Origin: Steroidobacter gossypii
GTDB lineage: Bacteria > Pseudomonadota > Gammaproteobacteria > Steroidobacterales > Steroidobacteraceae
Direction: 5' to 3'
Length of the DNA stretch: 64,000 nt
NCBI RefSeq assembly: GCF_016801985.1
Contig: NZ_JAEVLS010000003.1
Coordinates: 1-64,000 of the forward strand
Shown: positions 37,466 through 46,013 of the stretch, piece after piece
How the letters are laid out: the number at the start of each line of letters is the position of its first letter
Numbering within the stretch: position 1 is the first letter of the stretch
Notes under the pieces: generated by a model
Databases searched by the model: none
What the model saw: only the letters and a program-made list of their open reading frames with translations
Told to the model about the DNA's origin: nothing
Position numbers and translations under genes: made by a program

Positions 37466-38215
37466 TCAGCTCGCAGCCTTGTAGAGCAACTGCACGCCGA
37501 CGACGATCATGAGCACGTAGATGATCGTGATAAAGCGCTCCGCGTTGACGCGCCGAACGAGCCACACACCGAGCAAGGTGGATGCGATCGCAAGCGGTGT
37601 CAGTACCGCCGCAGCCAGCAGATTCTCGTGGGTGAATTGGCCGAGCGCGAGATACGCGGGGATCTTGAAGATGTTGATGGCGGCGAAAAAGATCGCAGTC
37701 GTGCCGACCAGCACTTGCGGCGACAGGTTCTTCGGCAGCACCCACATCTGAAACGGCGGCTGACCGGCGTGGGCGACCTGCGATGTGAATCCTGAAGCAA
37801 TGCCGAGAGCGACGCCCAACGCGCGGGGCGCATCGCGAGACACCGGAACGCGGCCGCCGCGCGAGATCCAAAGTCGATAGCACGCAAACACAATCGAGAT
37901 CGCGCCGAGCGTCGCGAGTACAGCGGTTGCAGAGACTTCGGCGGCGAGCAGGTACGCGGCGACGATGCCGATCACGGCGGAAGGAATCATCAGCGTCAGG
38001 ATCTCGCGATCCCAATTCTTTCGAAACGCCCACACGCCTACGGCGTCCTGCACGACCAGCACGGGTAACAGGATGGCCGCGGCTTGCACGGGAGAAATCC
38101 GCAGCGCGAGCAAGGGCATGGCGATGGCGCCGACGCCAGCAAATCCGCCTTTAGCCAGGCCGAGCAGGATCACGGCGGGTATCGCGAGCAAATAAAACGT
38201 GGGGTCGGTCAGCAT
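37466..38215 (-). CDS. TauE/SafE-family membrane transporter
   Basis: A 249-aa inner-membrane protein with about eight hydrophobic segments, starting AIPAVILLGLAKGGFAGVG, the GxGxGGGxxxxP-like repeat of sulfite/sulfonate exporter (TauE/SafE) proteins (KGGFAGVGAIAMPLL). The second half repeats the pattern (GFTSQVAHAGQPPFQMW). These transporters move sulfite or organosulfonates; the substrate here is unknown. It has no operon partner and lies between tRNA and regulator genes. Confidence 0.85.
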   Translation of the reverse strand: MLTDPTFYLLAIPAVILLGLAKGGFAGVGAIAMPLLALRISPVQAAAILLPVLVVQDAVGVWAFRKNWDREILTLMIPSAVIGIVAAYLLAAEVSATAVLATLGAISIVFACYRLWISRGGRVPVSRDAPRALGVALGIASGFTSQVAHAGQPPFQMWVLPKNLSPQVLVGTTAIFFAAINIFKIPAYLALGQFTHENLLAAAVLTPLAIASTLLGVWLVRRVNAERFITIIYVLMIVVGVQLLYKAAS

Positions 38216-38573
38216 TCAGCAGTCGCGTGCGAGCGCGTGCGGCTCGGCGAGTGTTGGTTCAGTAGCAGGGAAGACAACGGTGCCCGATTCGGAGTGACCG
38301 GCAGCGCGATATTGCCACAAGCGGCCCGAAGCGCAGCGCCCCGACGGCGGCCGATGACGCGAGGACAGATAGCAATCCCGTCAGTCGCAGCCCGGATCCA
38401 ACGACGCCCACGTCTCGCTCGCTCTCGACCAAGTGCCGCCCGGCAAACGCGAACAAAATGGGCTCATCGACGACGGGTGCGAGTCCATTCAGCGCCGGCG
38501 CCAGCGCCAGGGCCCAGCACCCAGGGCCCAGGGGCCGAGGGCCTACGCCCTGGTCGTGTGTTGAAAGATGTAT
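38216..38573. other. Region without recognised gene
   Basis: It separates the leftward TauE-like gene from the rightward padR operon, so both promoters should lie here. It contains GC-rich imperfect repeats around 38505-38550. A 122-codon frame on the minus strand has no recognisable features and is not called. Confidence 0.4.
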
Positions 38574-38592
38574 CGAACCGATATATCGTTCG
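38574..38592. promoter_or_regulatory. Palindromic candidate operator for the PadR regulator
   Basis: The sequence CGAA-C-CGATATATCG-TTCG has a perfect 10-bp palindromic core (38579-38588) with symmetric CGAA/TTCG arms and one odd base. It lies 34 bases before the padR start, where a self-regulating YqjI-type protein would bind. The AT-rich centre may overlap a -10 region. Confidence 0.5.
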
Positions 38593-38625
38593 TAGCGCAC
38601 TAAAGAGTACTCAAAGGCTAAGCAC

Positions 38626-39243
38626 ATGTTCCACAGGATGTTTCGGGGCCACTTGAGCCACGGGCTCGGGAGGCATCACCACTGCGGCGGACGCGGAGGC
38701 GGCCATTCGTTTCGGGGGATGTTCGGTGGCGGCCCCATGGGCCGCGGTGGTTTCGGTCGGGGCGGCGGGGGCGGCGGACGCAGGTTCGGGCCCGGCGATC
38801 TGCGGCTGATCTTGCTGTCGATGATAGAAGAGAAGCAGCGCCACGGTTACGAGCTGATCAAGGATCTGGAACAGAAGTTCGGCGGCGCTTATGCGCCCAG
38901 CCCGGGTTCGGTGTACCCGACGCTGACCCTGCTGGAAGAGCTCGGGCACATCCGTTCATCCACGAGCGAAGGCAACAAGCGCCTGTTCGAGATCACCGAG
39001 GAAGGTCGGCGCTATCTGCGCGAGAACGAAGCGATGCTGACCAGCGTGCGCAAGCGTATGGAAATGGCAGCACGCGCGGCGACCGGCGACATGCCGCCGG
39101 ATGATGTGCTGCATGCGATGCACACGCTCAAAGCGTCGCTGCTGTTTCATCGCGGCGGTTGGAGCGATGAAGAGATCGAGCGCGTACGCAGGATCATCGA
39201 GACGGCCGCCGAAGAAATATCACAGGGTTCGAGCAATGACTGA
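38626..39243 (+). CDS. yqjI: PadR-family metal-responsive regulator, YqjI-like
   Basis: A 205-aa regulator. The N-terminal 50 residues are His/Gly/Arg-rich (HLSHGLGRHHHCGGRGGGHS), like the metal-binding arm of E. coli YqjI. A PadR winged-helix follows (LRLILLSMIEEKQRHGYELI; SPGSVYPTLTLLEELGHI), then a helical dimer region. Known YqjI represses yqjH and itself and responds to nickel or iron; the next gene here is the matching reductase, overlapping by 8 bases. The arm holds several His but only one Cys, fewer than in E. coli. An alternative start is ATG 38638. Confidence 0.88.
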   Translation: MFHRMFRGHLSHGLGRHHHCGGRGGGHSFRGMFGGGPMGRGGFGRGGGGGGRRFGPGDLRLILLSMIEEKQRHGYELIKDLEQKFGGAYAPSPGSVYPTLTLLEELGHIRSSTSEGNKRLFEITEEGRRYLRENEAMLTSVRKRMEMAARAATGDMPPDDVLHAMHTLKASLLFHRGGWSDEEIERVRRIIETAAEEISQGSSND

Positions 39244-40030
39244 CGTTCCAAACATCACTCGCGTGCGCCACGAACTGCGCTTGAGGCGAGCCACCGTTGC
39301 GAAGGTCGAGACAATCGCGCCGCAGATAAAGCGCATCACGCTTCAGAGCGAGGAATTGCGCGGGTTCACGTCACTCGGGTTCGACGATCACGTGAAACTG
39401 TTCTTTCCCACGGCGGACGGCCGGTTGAATCTTTCCTTGCCGGGCACCGAGGGCGCAGGCGAAAAGATCATGCGCGATTTCACACCGCGCCGATTCGATG
39501 CCGAGAAGGGCGAGCTCGTGATCGACTTCTTCATTCATGAAGACGGGCCGGCGACGACTTGGGCGGTCAACGCCGGGCCGGGCAGTGTGCTCGGTGTGGG
39601 CGGGCCACGTGGTTCCTCGATCATCTCGACCGACGGAATCGGACTGCATCTGCTCATTGGTGACGAGACCGCATTGCCTGCGATCGCTCGTCGGTTGGAG
39701 GAATTGCCCGCAAACACTTGTGCGATGGTCGTCGCCGAAGTCGCGCCAGGGTTTGAGTTGCACATGTCGAGCCGCGCCAATCTGCAGATCGTGTGGGTGC
39801 CGCGAAATCAATCCGCTCAGGCGGGGGCAGGGGAGGGATTGATCGGAGCGCTCAACGATCTGCCCATCGTGAAGGAAGGCTGTTTTGCCTGGGCCGCCAC
39901 CGAGACGCAGGCAGCGCGCGCGATTCGGCGCTACCTGATGGAGAAGCGTGGGTTCGACAAGCGCTGGGTGAAGGCCGCAGGCTACTGGCAACGGGGCGCG
40001 GTGGGATCCCACGTCGTTGTCGAGGACTGA
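39236..40030 (+). CDS. yqjH: Siderophore-interacting FAD/NAD(P)H ferric reductase, YqjH-like
   Basis: A 264-aa cytosolic flavoprotein that reduces ferric chelates. It has the SIP-family FAD-binding domain (IKRITLQSEELRGF; MRDFTPRRFD, where R-x-F-T/Y-x-R is the FAD motif) and an NAD(P)H domain (HLLIGDETALPAIARRLEEL; CFAWAATETQAARAIRRYL). ATG 39236 overlaps the padR stop by 8 bases, so the pair is cotranscribed and coupled. The frame is open upstream to 39101, inside padR. It probably releases iron from imported siderophores and is repressed by the adjacent YqjI-like protein. Confidence 0.9.
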   Translation: MTDVPNITRVRHELRLRRATVAKVETIAPQIKRITLQSEELRGFTSLGFDDHVKLFFPTADGRLNLSLPGTEGAGEKIMRDFTPRRFDAEKGELVIDFFIHEDGPATTWAVNAGPGSVLGVGGPRGSSIISTDGIGLHLLIGDETALPAIARRLEELPANTCAMVVAEVAPGFELHMSSRANLQIVWVPRNQSAQAGAGEGLIGALNDLPIVKEGCFAWAATETQAARAIRRYLMEKRGFDKRWVKAAGYWQRGAVGSHVVVED

Positions 40031-40141
40031 CCCCTGTCGGTGAATGCAAGGGCTGTGACCGGAATGAAACCGCCACGCGACTGATCGGATAACCTCGCGG
40101 CGGGTAAACTCCGAGGGACTTCTTCGCCGAAGGCCACCCGT

Positions 40142-40372
40142 ATGCAGCTGCTTTCTCAAACGACTGCACCCCGCGAGTCTCGCAGCGTCGTACCCATGGA
40201 CGGGTATGTACATAAATTCCGGCTGGAAGCCTGCGAGGAAGCCGCCGCCGAACGCCGTCCGCAATTGGAGGCGACACCCACCGTGAGCGTCGGCTCGCTG
40301 CTCGGCAAGTTGGCCCTCTCGGCGCTTGCCTTGCTGGGAATTGCGGCCGCAGGGGCGCGTGCGTTGATCTGA
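40142..40372 (+). CDS. Small hypothetical protein with C-terminal membrane segment
   Basis: A 76-aa frame of unknown function, polar at the N-terminus and ending in one hydrophobic helix (LLGKLALSALALLGIAAAGA), as expected for a tail-anchored small membrane protein. GAAGG stands about 11 bases before ATG 40142. Nothing in it matches a family that I recognise, and an overlapping frame exists on the other strand, so the call is tentative. Confidence 0.4.
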   Translation: MQLLSQTTAPRESRSVVPMDGYVHKFRLEACEEAAAERRPQLEATPTVSVGSLLGKLALSALALLGIAAAGARALI

Positions 40373-40575
40373 TCGGGCAACCCGCCGGTCGTCGGGCAGT
40401 TCTGCCAATCGTCATCAGGAACTGATCATCTTTTCGCTCGGCGTCGTCGTTCGCTGCGAGAAAAATGCGCGGGCGGCAGCCCGAGCTGGAACTGTGCTAT
40501 AGATCGTCGCCCGCGCCCCTCGCGGATGGAACGTCGGCGTTCTCGAGTTCGCATCACAGGCACCCAGAAGGCAAT

Positions 40576-41466
40576 ATGAGCAACAACGAAGCACAACGAT
40601 TCCCTCCGGAAGTATTCAAGCTCTTCGACAAGTACGTGCATGGCGCGATCTCGCGTCGCGAATTCATCGATCGCGCTTCAGCGTATGCCGTTGTGGGCAT
40701 GAGTGGCGCGGCCATTCTCGATGCGCTCAATCCCAAGTTCGCCGAAGCCCAGCAGGTTGCGCCAACGGATGCGCGAATCAAAGGCGAGTACGTGGAGATT
40801 CCTGCGCCGGGGTATGGAAAGTTGCGTGGCTATCTCGTGAAGCCTGCGACGGCGAAGGGCAAGTTGCCGACCGTTCTGGTGGTGCACGAGAACCGCGGAC
40901 TGAATCCTCACATTGAGGACGTGGCTCGACGTGTGGCATTAGAGAACTTCATTGCCTTCGCGCCGGATGCGTTGTTTCCTCTCGGTGGCTATCCTGGCGA
41001 TGAAGATAAGGCGCGCGAGCTGTTCCAGAAATTGGATCAGGCTAAGACGCGCGAAGATTTCATCGCGGCGGTTTCATATCTGAAGGAACTGCCCGAGGGC
41101 ACTGGGAAGGTCGGCGTCGTGGGCTTCTGCTATGGCGGCGGCGTGGCCAACTTTCTCGCCGCTCGCGTGCCGGATCTCGCGGCAGCGGTACCCTTCTACG
41201 GGAGTCCACCGGCGGTGGAGGAGGCTGGCAAGATCAAGGCGCCGCTGCTTCTGCAGTTTGCCGAAACGGATGAGCGGATCAATGCAGCGTGGCCGGCGTC
41301 GGAAGCTGCGTTGAAGGAGGCGGGTGTGAAGTATCAAGCGTACATCTATCCCGGCACTCAGCACGGCTTCAACAACGACACGACGCCGAGATATAACAAA
41401 GAGGCGGCTGCGCTGGCGTGGAAGCGAACGATCGATTTCTTCAAGGAGAACTTGCGAGCGTCGTAG
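40576..41466 (+). CDS. Dienelactone hydrolase family protein, YghX-like
   Basis: A 296-aa alpha/beta hydrolase. An N-terminal SRREFIDRA followed by a hydrophobic stretch (residues 27-50) looks like a Tat-type export signal, as in the YghX group. The catalytic triad is C185 (GFCYGGG), D232 (AETDER) and H263 (TQHGF). VVHENRGLNPHIEDVARR is the oxyanion-side signature. ATG 40576 is preceded by AGAAGG; the frame is open from 40465. The natural substrate is unknown in this subfamily. It stands alone. Confidence 0.87.
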   Translation: MSNNEAQRFPPEVFKLFDKYVHGAISRREFIDRASAYAVVGMSGAAILDALNPKFAEAQQVAPTDARIKGEYVEIPAPGYGKLRGYLVKPATAKGKLPTVLVVHENRGLNPHIEDVARRVALENFIAFAPDALFPLGGYPGDEDKARELFQKLDQAKTREDFIAAVSYLKELPEGTGKVGVVGFCYGGGVANFLAARVPDLAAAVPFYGSPPAVEEAGKIKAPLLLQFAETDERINAAWPASEAALKEAGVKYQAYIYPGTQHGFNNDTTPRYNKEAAALAWKRTIDFFKENLRAS

Positions 41467-41911
41467 CTCATCTCATAACGCCTCCGTTGTTTGATGATGA
41501 TCGCGACGCCTGCTAGGAGTGCGGGTATCGCGGCGATGGCCGACGCCTCGCCAGACAGCTACGATCGGCGACGACCGGGGCGGACTATGCCCTCCCGGCG
41601 AAGCGGATCAACATGGACGTTGACCCATAGCGCTACACGGACGTAGAAGCAGCCCGCGAGCGACGGCGACGCGCCGCGAGTGCAGCGGCGCCGGGGGACA
41701 TAGTCCGCCCCGGGCGCCGCGAGCACCGACGCCAATGCCACATAGGCTCCAATCCCACCCGAAACCTCCCAAAAAGGTCACGGAACCGCCGTTTATCGTC
41801 GTTCTCGAATGCCCAGGGCTGCTCGGGTATACTCCGCGGCCCCGCGAGGGAGGCCGGCAATTCCAGTCCCTAAACTCATATATATGTGTGGGGGGCAGGG
41901 CTGGGGGACCC
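41467..41911. other. Intergenic region with long inverted repeat
   Basis: No coding frame is supported. The notable feature is a 25-26-bp inverted repeat at 41575-41600 and 41689-41713 (listed separately). The stretch after it leads into the tRNA-Leu promoter. Confidence 0.5.
41575..41713. repeat. Long inverted repeat flanking about 90 bp (MITE-like)
   Basis: The left arm (41575-41600) and the reverse complement of the right arm (41689-41713) agree over CCGGGGCGGACTATG and CCGGCG, differing only in the short middle. The enclosed 88 bases have no coding capacity. The arms could form a stem in RNA or be the ends of a small non-autonomous element. No target duplication was recognised. Confidence 0.6.
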
Positions 41912-41996
41912 GCGAAAGTGGCGGAACTGGTAGACGCGCTGGATTTAGGTTCCAGTGGGTAACCCCGTGAGGGTTCGAGTCCCTCCTTTCGCACCA
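41912..41996 (+). tRNA. tRNA-Leu(TAG)
   Basis: An 85-base type II tRNA: acceptor GCGAAAG with CTTTCGC, anticodon loop TTTAGGT (TAG) in stem CTGGA/TCCAG, a long variable arm (GGGTAACCCCGTGAG region), T-loop GGTTCGAGTCC and encoded CCA. It precedes tig, as is common in Gammaproteobacteria. Confidence 0.96.
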
Positions 41997-42045
41997 TCGC
42001 GCAGGGCAGACATTACTCATTCGTGACTTGAGGCAGGTTTCGACC

Positions 42046-43338
42046 ATGCAGGTTTCAGTTGAATCGACCGGGGCCCTGGAGCGCCGGATGGAAGTGCAGG
42101 TTCCGGCCGAGCGCGTCGAAAAGGCCGTCGACGAGCGGCTGCAGCGCATGAGCCGCACCGTGCGTCTGAAGGGCTTCCGCCCCGGCAAAGTGCCGGTCAA
42201 GGTGGTGCGCCAGCAGTTCGGCCAGCAGGTCCGCCAGGAAGTGCTGGGCGACGTCATGCAGAGCACGTTCAACGAAGCCGTCGTGCAGGAAAAACTGACA
42301 CCAGCCGGCGGCCCGCGCATCGAGCCGATCAACCTGGAGCAGGGCTCGGACCTCAAATACCGCGCCATTTTCGAGGTGCTGCCGCAGATCGAGGTGAAGG
42401 GCGTGGAGAGCCTGAGCGTCGAGCGTCCTGCCGCCACCGTCAGTACCGGCGATGTGGACGCGATGATTCAGAACCTGCGCGAACAGCGGCCGACCTATCA
42501 GGTCGTGGAGCGCGAAGCGCGCGACACGGACCGAGTCACCATCGATTTCGAAGGCACCATCGACGGCACGCCGTTCGAAGGTGGTAAGGCGGAAAACTAC
42601 GCGATCGATCTCGGCGCCGGGCGCATGCTGGCCGATTTCGAAGCCGGGCTGCGCGGCGCGAAGGCCGGCGACAAGAAGGACATCGAACTGACCTTCCCCG
42701 AGAACTACGCCGCCAACCTGGCCGGCAAACAGGCCAAATTCGCCATCACCGTGCACAAGGTCGAAGAGCGCCAGCTGCCCGAGCTGGATGACGAGTTCGC
42801 CAAGGTGTACGGCGTGGAAGAGGGCGGCATCGAGCGCCTGCGCAGCGAAGTGCAAGAAAACATGGAGCGCGAGCTGGGCGAGGCCATCAAGGCGCGCGTC
42901 AAGAAGCAGATCCTCGACGGCCTGCTGGCCGCCAATCCGATCGAGCTGCCCAAGTCCATGGTGGACGCCCAGGTGCGCGAACTGCAGCTCGACGCAGCCC
43001 GTCGTATGGGTGCTCGCGACGCCTCGCAGGTGCCGCCGCCGGAAGGGTTCCAGGACACCGCCCGCCGTCGAGTGGCGCTGTCGCTGTTGATCGGCGAGAT
43101 CATTCGCACGGCTAACATCCAGGTCGATCAGGCCCAGGTGCAGACGCGCTTCGAAGAGCTGGCCGCGCAGTATCCGGACCAGGCTCAGGCCATGCAGCAG
43201 TTCCGCGCCAACCCGCAATTCCGTCGACAGATGGAAGCGGCGGTGCTGGAAGATCAAGTGATCGACTGGCTCACGCAGCGCGCCCAGGTCAGCGACAAGC
43301 CGTCGACTTTCAAGGAAATCATGAATTTCGGCGCCTGA
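42046..43338 (+). CDS. tig: Trigger factor (ribosome-associated chaperone/PPIase)
   Basis: A 430-aa chaperone that binds at the ribosomal exit tunnel. The ribosome-docking signature GFRPGKVPVKVVRQQFG is near residues 43-59. The FKBP-type prolyl isomerase domain (VTIDFEGTIDGTPFEGG; LTFPENYAANLAGKQAKF) lies at about 165-250, and the C-terminal helical arms follow. ATG 42046 has GAGGCAG upstream; a TTG at 42028 is also in frame. It heads the conserved tig-clpP-clpX-lon-hupB order. Confidence 0.97.
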   Translation: MQVSVESTGALERRMEVQVPAERVEKAVDERLQRMSRTVRLKGFRPGKVPVKVVRQQFGQQVRQEVLGDVMQSTFNEAVVQEKLTPAGGPRIEPINLEQGSDLKYRAIFEVLPQIEVKGVESLSVERPAATVSTGDVDAMIQNLREQRPTYQVVEREARDTDRVTIDFEGTIDGTPFEGGKAENYAIDLGAGRMLADFEAGLRGAKAGDKKDIELTFPENYAANLAGKQAKFAITVHKVEERQLPELDDEFAKVYGVEEGGIERLRSEVQENMERELGEAIKARVKKQILDGLLAANPIELPKSMVDAQVRELQLDAARRMGARDASQVPPPEGFQDTARRRVALSLLIGEIIRTANIQVDQAQVQTRFEELAAQYPDQAQAMQQFRANPQFRRQMEAAVLEDQVIDWLTQRAQVSDKPSTFKEIMNFGA

Positions 43339-43392
43339 CACCGGTAATCGGGCGAGCGGGCGCGGGTGTCGGGGTTTGCTAGTGCGAGAGCA

Positions 43393-43420
43393 CTTGCCTC
43401 TTCTAAACTAGCCCCCACAC
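43393..43420 (+). promoter_or_regulatory. Candidate heat-shock (sigma-32) promoter of clpP
   Basis: CTTGCCT (43393-43399), a 13-base spacer, and CCCCACAC (43413-43420) resemble the sigma-32 consensus CTTGAAA and CCCCATNT with the usual spacing. It lies 41 bases before the clpP start, and clpP is a heat-shock gene in related bacteria. The -35 match is only partial. Confidence 0.4.
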
Positions 43421-43461
43421 ACATCGCCCACTCCTGAAATCTTCGAGATCAGCACTCACAG

Positions 43462-44088
43462 ATGGCCACCATGAATCTAGTCCCGATGGTCGTCGAGCAG
43501 ACCGCTCGCGGCGAACGCGCATACGACATCTACTCGCGGCTGCTGAAAGAACGCGTGATCTTCATCGTGGGCCCGATCGAGGACCACATGGCCAACCTGG
43601 TGGTGGCGCAGCTGCTGTTCCTGGAATCGGAGAATCCGGACAAAGACATTTCGTTGTATATCAATTCGCCGGGCGGCTCGGTGTCCGCCGGCCTGTCGAT
43701 CTACGACACCATGCAGTTCATCAAGCCGGACGTGAGCACCATGTGCGTGGGCCAGGCGGCCAGCATGGGCGCGGTGCTGCTGGCGGGCGGCGCCAAGGGC
43801 AAGCGCTACGCTCTGCCGCACTCCCGGATGATGATTCACCAGCCGCTGGCGGGCTTTCAGGGCCAGGCCTCGGACATCGACATCCACGCCCGCGAAGTGT
43901 TGGAAACTCGCGAGCGTCTGAACCGTATCTTGTCCAAGCACACCGGCCAGACGGTCGAGCGCATCAGCAAGGACACCGATCGCGACAACTTCATGGGCGG
44001 CGAGGCGGCGGTGGAATACGGTTTGATCGACCGCGTGATGGAAAAGCGGGGCGAGCCGGCGCTGGCGGCGGCAGCCAACAGCCGCTGA
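43462..44088 (+). CDS. clpP: ATP-dependent Clp protease proteolytic subunit
   Basis: A 208-aa serine protease that forms the double-heptamer chamber with ClpX. Catalytic triad S101 (GQAASMGA), H126 (MMIHQP) and D175 are correctly spaced relative to E. coli ClpP. The IG-loop region ([14 protein letters not shown]) is intact. Start ATG 43462 gives [13 protein letters not shown]; a second in-frame ATG at 43471 could be used, and N-terminal processing is expected. It lies between tig and clpX. Confidence 0.97.
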   Translation: MATMNLVPMVVEQTARGERAYDIYSRLLKERVIFIVGPIEDHMANLVVAQLLFLESENPDKDISLYINSPGGSVSAGLSIYDTMQFIKPDVSTMCVGQAASMGAVLLAGGAKGKRYALPHSRMMIHQPLAGFQGQASDIDIHAREVLETRERLNRILSKHTGQTVERISKDTDRDNFMGGEAAVEYGLIDRVMEKRGEPALAAAANSR

Positions 44089-44419
44089 ACTCAAGCCTGC
44101 TGGCGAGGCCCATTGAAGGACCTCGCGCACGACCTCATGAAGGTCTGCGTATCCGGGCTCGAGCCACTGTCTCAAGCCCTTGGGGCGAGTAGGGTTTTCC
44201 CTGCCGCTGCGACCAGGGGCCGAGCCTGCAAAAACGCCCAAAAGGGCGTCTTTGCAGGCGGACGGCGGTGCGTGCTATATAGCCCGGACGCAATAGTGTC
44301 GCGACCGTGACGCGATTTCGTAACACGCCGGGGCGGCCCCAAAGGATCCACAAGGTTCGGCGGGGACTTGATGAGCAACTGTGAAGTGGTTGATTCGCCT
44401 TGGCTTTCGAGGGTAATGC
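44089..44419. other. Intergenic region between clpP and clpX
   Basis: About 330 bases, longer than usual within this cluster. It contains a strong hairpin (44224-44259) and, just after it, a possible promoter with TTGCAG (44252-44257) and TATATA (44276-44281) at 18-base spacing. It may therefore both end clpP transcription and start clpX. Confidence 0.5.
44224..44259 (+). terminator. 16-bp hairpin between clpP and clpX
   Basis: GCCTGCAAAAACGCCC (44224-44239), loop AAAA, and GGGCGTCTTTGCAGGC (44244-44259) pair at 15 of 16 positions. There is no T-run behind it, so termination would be factor-aided or partial. The right arm overlaps the -35 of a possible clpX promoter. Confidence 0.55.
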
Positions 44420-45736
44420 ATGTCCGACGATTCCCGCGGCAAACACGACGACGGCAAGCTCCTGTATTGCTCCTTCTGCGGCAAGAGCCAACACGAAGTG
44501 CGCAAGCTCATCGCCGGCCCGTCCGTGTTCGTCTGCGACGAGTGCGTGGAGCTCTGTAACGACATCATTCGTGAAGAGCTCGAAGAACGCGCCGAGCGCA
44601 CGCGCGACAAACTGCCGCGCCCCCATGAGATCAAAAAGGTCCTGGACGAGTATGTGATCGGTCAGCCGCGCGCCAAGAAGGTGCTGTCGGTCGCCGTCTA
44701 CAATCACTACAAACGTCTGCAGACCAAGACTTCCGAGGCCCGCGCCAAGGACGAAGTCGAGCTCGCCAAGAGCAACATCCTGCTGATCGGCCCGACCGGC
44801 TGCGGCAAGACGTTGCTGGCCGAGACCCTGGCGCGGCTGCTGAATGTTCCGTTCACCATCGCGGACGCCACCACGCTGACCGAAGCGGGTTACGTCGGCG
44901 AGGACGTCGAGAACATCATCCAGAAGCTGCTGCAAAAGTGCGACTACGACGTCGAGAAGGCGCAGACCGGTATCGTCTACATCGACGAAATCGACAAGAT
45001 CTCGCGCAAGTCCGACAACCCGTCGATCACGCGCGATGTGTCCGGCGAGGGCGTGCAGCAGGCGCTGCTGAAGCTCATCGAAGGCACGATCGCCTCGGTG
45101 CCGCCGCAGGGCGGCCGCAAACATCCGCAGCAGGAATTCCTGCAGGTGGACACCAGCAACATTCTGTTCATTTGCGGTGGCGCGTTCGCGGGTCTGGAAA
45201 AGATCATCATGAACCGCACGCAAAAGACCGGCATCGGCTTCACCGCCGATGTGCGTCAGACCAGCGAGCGTCCGCACGGCTCGGACGTGTTCCACGATGT
45301 GGAGCCCGAGGATCTGATCAAGTTCGGCCTGATCCCGGAATTCGTCGGCCGCCTGCCGGTGGTCGCGACCCTGGACGAGCTGGACGAAGCGGCGCTGGTG
45401 TCGATCCTGCTCGAGCCCAAGAACGCGCTCAGCAAGCAGTATCGCAAGCTGTTCGACATGGAAGGCGTGGAGCTGGAGTTCCGTACCGACGCGCTCAAGG
45501 CAGTGGCGAAAAAGGCCATGCAGCGTAAGACCGGCGCGCGCGGCCTGCGCACCATTCTCGAGAATGTGTTGCTCGAAACCATGTATGAATTGCCGTCGCT
45601 GCGGAACGTTCAGAAAGTGGTGGTCGACGAGCAGGTCATCCTCGGAGAGAGCAAGCCGTATGTGCTGTACGGCAACGCCGACGATGGTCGTCTCGCGGCG
45701 GTCGAAGAACGCCGTCCCACCGGCAGCGATCACTGA
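44420..45736 (+). CDS. clpX: ATP-dependent Clp protease ATP-binding subunit ClpX
   Basis: A 438-aa AAA+ unfoldase that feeds substrates to ClpP. The N-terminal zinc-binding domain has C17, C20, C39 and C42. Walker A is GPTGCGKT (124-131), Walker [10 protein letters not shown], and the ClpP-binding IGF loop reads IGF in [10 protein letters not shown]; the [13 protein letters not shown] sensor-2 region is present. Start follows GAGGGTAA. It belongs to the clpP-clpX-lon block and is closed by a clear terminator. Confidence 0.97.
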   Translation: MSDDSRGKHDDGKLLYCSFCGKSQHEVRKLIAGPSVFVCDECVELCNDIIREELEERAERTRDKLPRPHEIKKVLDEYVIGQPRAKKVLSVAVYNHYKRLQTKTSEARAKDEVELAKSNILLIGPTGCGKTLLAETLARLLNVPFTIADATTLTEAGYVGEDVENIIQKLLQKCDYDVEKAQTGIVYIDEIDKISRKSDNPSITRDVSGEGVQQALLKLIEGTIASVPPQGGRKHPQQEFLQVDTSNILFICGGAFAGLEKIIMNRTQKTGIGFTADVRQTSERPHGSDVFHDVEPEDLIKFGLIPEFVGRLPVVATLDELDEAALVSILLEPKNALSKQYRKLFDMEGVELEFRTDALKAVAKKAMQRKTGARGLRTILENVLLETMYELPSLRNVQKVVVDEQVILGESKPYVLYGNADDGRLAAVEERRPTGSDH

Positions 45737-45752
45737 ACGAGTTCAAGCTTGC

Positions 45753-45787
45753 GACTCACCCGTTCGTCGAGGAGCGGGTGAGTCTTT
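45753..45787 (+). terminator. Rho-independent terminator after clpX
   Basis: GACTCACCCG (45753-45762) and CGGGTGAGTC (45775-45784) form a perfect 10-bp stem with a 12-base loop, followed by TTTCC, 16 bases after the clpX stop. Confidence 0.75.
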
Positions 45788-46013
45788 CCGTCCCCGGGCG
45801 CTCGTTTTTCCGAGCAATCAGACCTTCCCTGCAATTCGCGTTCGACGCGACACGCATCCGCTCACAGATTTTTGCGACATCGGAAAACCCGAGCGCATTT
45901 GCGTGGCACAGAACTAGCAGGGCTGCGTTGCTTCCGGTATTTTCGAACGCGACCTCAATTTCGTTTTCTCGGCGTCGGCGCAGCCTGCCGGCGCATCACA
46001 CAAGGTACTGCGC

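Noticed and set aside
38505-38550. GC-rich repeats as a possible terminator or REP
   Set aside because: Imperfect, no clear stem or copy elsewhere in the window.
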